From Toxonevra muliebris (taxonomy: Eukaryota > Arthropoda > Insecta > Diptera > Pallopteridae), in assembly GCA_963691655.1 (NCBI GenBank), contig OY829326.1:139890998-139954997 (forward strand): a stretch of DNA of 64,000 bases. The letters run 5' to 3'. Made by a program: the position numbers and the translations under genes. Positions within the stretch are counted from its first letter, which is position 1, and each line of letters begins with the position of its first letter. The notes under the pieces were generated by a model. The model made no database searches. It was given only the letters and a program-made list of their open reading frames with translations, and had not been told where the DNA came from. Positions 60,740 through 64,000 of this stretch are shown here, piece by piece.

Positions 60740-61225
60740 TTACAGAGGAAATCCACGGAAACCGCCAAACAAAGCCTTACGAAAGCAATCAAGAGAATTT
60801 TGGTTGTTAAAAATATGTGTAGCTCTATTTACCTTCATTGGCATTCAAGGAGTATTCGACAATAGATACGTTCCCTGCGACACGGGAGAATATACTCGTT
60901 GGTCTTAAGGTGGACAATTGTGAGGTTGAAAACAAGAAAATTTAGCTGTGATCAGGAAGGCTTGCAACTGATTGTATCGACAACTTTTCAAATTTCCTTA
61001 AAGGAGAGTCCTATCATCCTTATTATAGACTATGGTCATAGAACTGCTTGAAAAATTAATAAACCATGGTTTTAAATCACAGGGTTATGCAGATGATGTA
61101 GTAACAACAATTAGGCGCACTGCTGGCCCCACTGTATTCAGAAGAATGCAAGAAGCTCTGACTACCAAACTAGGGTTAGGAATAAACCCAAATAAAACCA
61201 GTACCAGCCCTTTTCACATTTAGGA
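60740..61225 (+). pseudogene. I/LOA-like reverse transcriptase pseudogene
   Basis: The pieces read RKSTETAKQSLTKAIKRI (relatives have KGKSTETAL), then FIGIQGVFDN near 60838 (FLDIEGAFDN in relatives; the catalytic Asp position is changed to Gly), and MVIELLEKLINHGFKSQGYA, DDVVTTIRR with a complete YADD, ending LGINPNKTSTSPFHI at 61223. Several frameshifts and stops separate the pieces and the stretch holding the RT core between 60880 and 61020 is poorly preserved. Confidence 0.82.
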
Positions 61226-61590
61226 GAAAGCTTTATAGTAGTGCAATCAGACTAAATGATTAAAATCGAATACTGTTAAAAAGGTGAAAAGGGCATTTCA
61301 TGCCTATATGGTAAGACATGAGGCCTGAGCACTGGTCACATCAAACAATCATCAAACTCATCGTTCGTTCACCAATTGTTTATTGGCAAAAAGCACAGCA
61401 AGCAAAGGCGCAATCTAAGTTCAAACAACTTAAAACTTATTTATAAAAACCCAATATTTATATATAAATACATAAAAAAGTGTTTGGGTCCGGCCAGACT
61501 CATGAGGTATGTACATATAACTACCGTTGTATAGATATTTTTGCCTTAATTTTTTCAAAGATCAATTGCTAATAAAACTTTAGTAAGTAA

Positions 61591-61685
61591 GTAAATGAAA
61601 CTTCAAGTCGTAAATGAAACTTCAAGTCGTAAATGAAACTTCAAGTCGTAAATGAAACTTCAAGTCGTAAATGAAACTTCAATTC
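61591..61685 (+). repeat. 19-bp minisatellite, five units
   Basis: GTAAATGAAACTTCAAGTC is repeated five times head to tail from 61591, the last unit ending AATTC instead of AAGTC. It lies in the non-LINE segment between RT and RNase H pieces. Near-identity of units suggests recent slippage. Confidence 0.95.
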
Positions 61686-61879
61686 GCGAGATCAATTAGA
61701 ATTACATTTAAATTGCAATTAAAATCGGAAAAGGTCTGACGAGACACATTTACCCAACGGTGCGCTGAATGTATTTCAGAACAGCCCTTGCCTGAAAGTG
61801 AAGTGATTATAAGTGACTGTCAAACATGGAAGAATAAAAATGTTCACATCAATTTTACATTTAAACCCGGTGCATAAGT

Positions 61880-62310
61880 TTGATACGCTGATGGGTCTAA
61901 AATGGAAGATGGCACTACTAGGGCTAGAGTCGATAGGCCAAGACATCAGGGATAAAGTTATGTTGGTTTTCGGGTCACGAATGAATGGTAGATAGCTTAG
62001 CAAAAAGAAGGTCCTCCATAGGTCCCAAACCTTTTTCTAGTGTGTCAAAGAATTACGTCCAAACAATAATGAGGGATTGGAAAAGAAAATCTCTCAAAGG
62101 CTAAAAAGCATACCTATAAAAACTTGTGTCTTTACAGAACTACAGTGATCTGTAGCCTTCTTAAATATCATCTTAAGAATTTGAGTATATCGCAATAATG
62201 CCGACTATACAATGAAGACATGGAAGCAACTGGGCATGTACTAGGCGAATATCTGGCTGCATCAAAACGTAGAGTGTTTTACCTCGAAAATGGGTACCTG
62301 AAATCTTTCT
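61880..62310 (+). pseudogene. LINE RNase H and C-terminal knuckle remnant
   Basis: In one frame ADGSKMEDGTTRARV (about 61889) corresponds to the YTDGSKMEDGTGAGV start of RNase H, with the first catalytic Asp kept. The middle is deleted, and sequence resumes near 61990 as VDSLAKRRSSIGPKPFSSV and KNYVQTIMRDWKRKSLKG. The end contains LKYHLKNLSISQ and CRLYNEDMEATGHVLGEYLA, where two Cys of the usual C-x2-C...H...C knuckle have become Tyr. All pieces are in shifted frames relative to one another. Confidence 0.75.
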
Positions 62311-62320
62311 AGATATATAA

Positions 62321-63053
62321 ATATATAGATTCAACAGTAGTTTAAAAGCAAAGGCAGTATAAATATAGTGCATTATAAGATTACAGATGGTGAAAGGAAG
62401 GATAACGTTTTGGTTGTTTCATCGTAGTGTCTCCTGGCATTTCTCAAATAAAAAGATGCTGCTGCTTTTTGAACGATTTATTAGTCAATCAACTGACAAT
62501 ACACAGAAGAAAGTTTTCGCGATTGAAAAGTAAATATCAACATTGTCTTTAAATTTAAAAGAAATCGCTCATTACTATCAATTAAAATATTTGCAAGAAA
62601 CCTGTCAATATGCGCTTGCTATTCGTGTAGCTCTGAAGAACACATGAAATAATGGCATCAAATCATGCAACTCCACGGAATATTTACTAAATAAATAGCG
62701 GTCAAATCACGTTTTGACGATGTCCTCAGGAGCCAATAGAGCTATGAATTGTTTTATCTTTCGGCTAGCCAAAAGCTTCAGTTGAATTCGTGAGGGTCCT
62801 GCCCTTAAAGGTTTCTAGCATTAAAATCCCTCAACAATTTTTATTAATTAAATTTTGAGCTCAATATAAAAACACATATTACATTTTTACTTAGAAAGAA
62901 AAGATTGTGTATCATTAAGAAATATATTTAAAAAAAATACACGCATCTCATCAAACGATTGACCCACACATATACACAAAAAAAAAAATAATAATGACAT
63001 TATATGAAAAATTATATTTTCTAACAATTCTATTCAGTTCTATGTATAAGTGT

Positions 63054-63087
<34 letters not shown>

Positions 63088-63468
63088 TAAGTGCGTTTAA
63101 CAAATGTTTGTTTAGTGAACGAGCGAACGAACATGATAACAATAACAAAACTGCAACTAAACGCATAACAAAAATAGGTTTACGTTTTTATTTCATTTTT
63201 GAGCAATTATTGTAAGCAAACAGGCTTACAACAACAATAACAACAACAACAGCAAAATGGTCATTTTCTTTTTATTAATATTTTCTTTTTTCTTTTTTTT
63301 CTGTAGTATTGAATTTTTTGTTACTATTTTTTTGTATATAAAGTATGGTCACGAAATAATTTTTACAAAGTCAACGCTACATTATTTCTATATATCTAAA
63401 AATGAAAAAAAAAAACAGCTATAAAGATTTTTTTTTTATTTTATTTATTTTCAGATAACTTAAAAGAT
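62321..63468. other. AT-rich DNA with (GT)n; may include the D37E element end
   Basis: No gene recognised. A long (GT)n/(GCGT) tract occupies about 63049-63087, CAACAACAA at 63230-63250 and T-runs near 63290. The outer end of the transposon whose gene starts at 63469 should fall here; TATGGTCACGAAATAATTTT near 63344 is one possible terminus, unproven because the partner end is outside the window. Confidence 0.4.
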
Positions 63469-64000
63469 TTTATTCAACCATTGGTGATTTAGCGAATTCA
63501 CGCACTTTTTTTTAAGACCTGCCATTAGGTTTTTGACACAGTTTTTTCCAAAATTATTTGTAGCTTTCTGCCACTTTTTTGAAAAGTCTAATATATTTTT
63601 TGAAGGTTTATAATATTTTCGCAATTTTTGTTTTATTATAGCCCACTATTTTTCAATCGGCCACAGTTCGGGACAGTTGGGTGGATTGAACTGCTTTGGT
63701 ACGAAGTTCATGTTGTTGTTTTTATACCTTACCAACGTTTCTTTAGAATAATGGCAAGTCGCCAAATCAGGCCAAAATATAGCTGGAACTGTATGCTTTT
63801 TATAAAAAGGCAGCAAAACCCGATTGAGGCACATATCAATAAATATAAATTCTGGAATTTATTGTACCAGATGTTATAAACGGTTTTGTCTTAAGGCCAC
63901 AGGAACATATAGCTTGCCACACCATAAATTTTTTGGGAAATTTTTCAGTTTTTTGATGCTTAAAAATTTTCTTTGGTGTATGCATAACGCTCGTATCTAT
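63469..64000 (-). pseudogene. Tc1/mariner transposase of D37E type, 3' part
   Basis: On the minus strand, from the window edge: HTPKKIFKHQKTEKFPKKFM, VWQAICSCGLKTKPFITSGT and INSRIY, then after a one-base shift near 63830 LLPFYKKHTVPAIFWPDLAT, CHYSKETLVRYKNNNMNFVP, KQFNPPNCPELWPIEK, then WAIIKQKLRKYY and KNLMAG. The catalytic Asp is in FWPD and the catalytic Glu in PIEK. I count 37 residues between them, so the family is D37E rather than the usual 34-residue spacing. A second one-base shift in an A8 run at about 63508-63515 hides the natural C-terminus VREFAKSPMVE, with stop at 63469-63471. A TAG replaces the Tyr codon after PIEK. The N-terminal DNA-binding half and first catalytic Asp lie beyond the window. 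Confidence 0.88.

Larger units (their letters stand above)
60740..62320 (+). mobile_element. I/LOA-like LINE relic with internal deletions
   Basis: RT motifs (60740-61225), RNase H pieces (about 61880-62080) and knuckle region (about 62190-62300) occur in order on the plus strand. About 650 bases between RT and RNase H are not LINE-like and hold a 19-bp minisatellite, so the element has suffered deletion and insertion or expansion. No target-site duplications were found. Confidence 0.75.

Overview
This window looks like eukaryotic DNA from an insect, most likely a higher (cyclorrhaphan) fly. The DNA is very AT-rich and full of (CA)n, (TATG)n, (CAA)n, (CAG)n and poly-A/T tracts. It carries relics of non-LTR retrotransposons (R1-like, I/LOA-like with RNase H, Jockey/CR1-like, RTE), mariner and Tc1/mariner D37E transposases, tRNA-derived SINEs, TTAA-type (piggyBac-like) MITEs and a hAT MITE. 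That mix is typical of tephritid-like or other schizophoran fly genomes; the species cannot be named from sequence alone. I found no host protein-coding exon, rRNA gene or intact tRNA gene I could defend. The window is best read as a gene-poor intergenic block or a giant intron.

Layout. 1-660: degenerate short-period repeat. 1716-1845: small TTAA-flanked MITE. 3878-5775: dispersed repeat A (contains ~170-bp tandem subunits) split by a 1275-bp decayed mariner at 4144-5418. 6890-8160: degenerate 'TTCAGACCAAA' repeat. 11064-11240: TTAA-flanked MITE with long TIRs. 11948-12027: SINE tail. 14981-16420: broken R1-like LINE. 19534-20445: fragment of the 486-bp unit followed by a second copy of repeat A that preserves the empty mariner site. 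23020-24050: 5'-truncated Jockey/CR1-like LINE. 24395-29870: the most striking locus, a homogeneous tandem array of a 486-bp unit (25087-28557) sitting inside the same degenerate 'TTCAGACCAAA' repeat, with a diverged relative on its left. 31860-33000: I/LOA-like LINE with a SINE nested inside its coding region. 33.3-35.9 kb: GC-richer, microsatellite-dense. 37200-37850 (minus): RNase H remnant. 38054-38959: internally deleted mariner. 41010-41360: possible TTAA element. 42030-43600 (minus): decayed RTE-type LINE. 50021-50096: hairpin plus tandem duplication. 51828-51887 and 51988-52744: relic of the first MITE family and a complete 757-bp hAT-type MITE. 55900-57140: degenerate ~41-bp repeat. 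59980-60420: second copy of the R1-like LINE 3' end. 60435-60640 (minus): tRNA-Glu-like SINE. 60740-62320: another I/LOA-like LINE relic. 63469-64000 (minus): D37E-type transposase relic running off the window.

Nothing here forms a working gene system. All transposase and reverse-transcriptase reading frames are disrupted. The interest lies in repeat biology: a recently homogenised satellite-like array with one unit altered by a template-switch-like event, several insertions with readable target-site duplications, a paralogous empty site that dates a mariner insertion relative to its host repeat, and SINE-in-LINE nesting. Percent identities and copy numbers were judged by eye.
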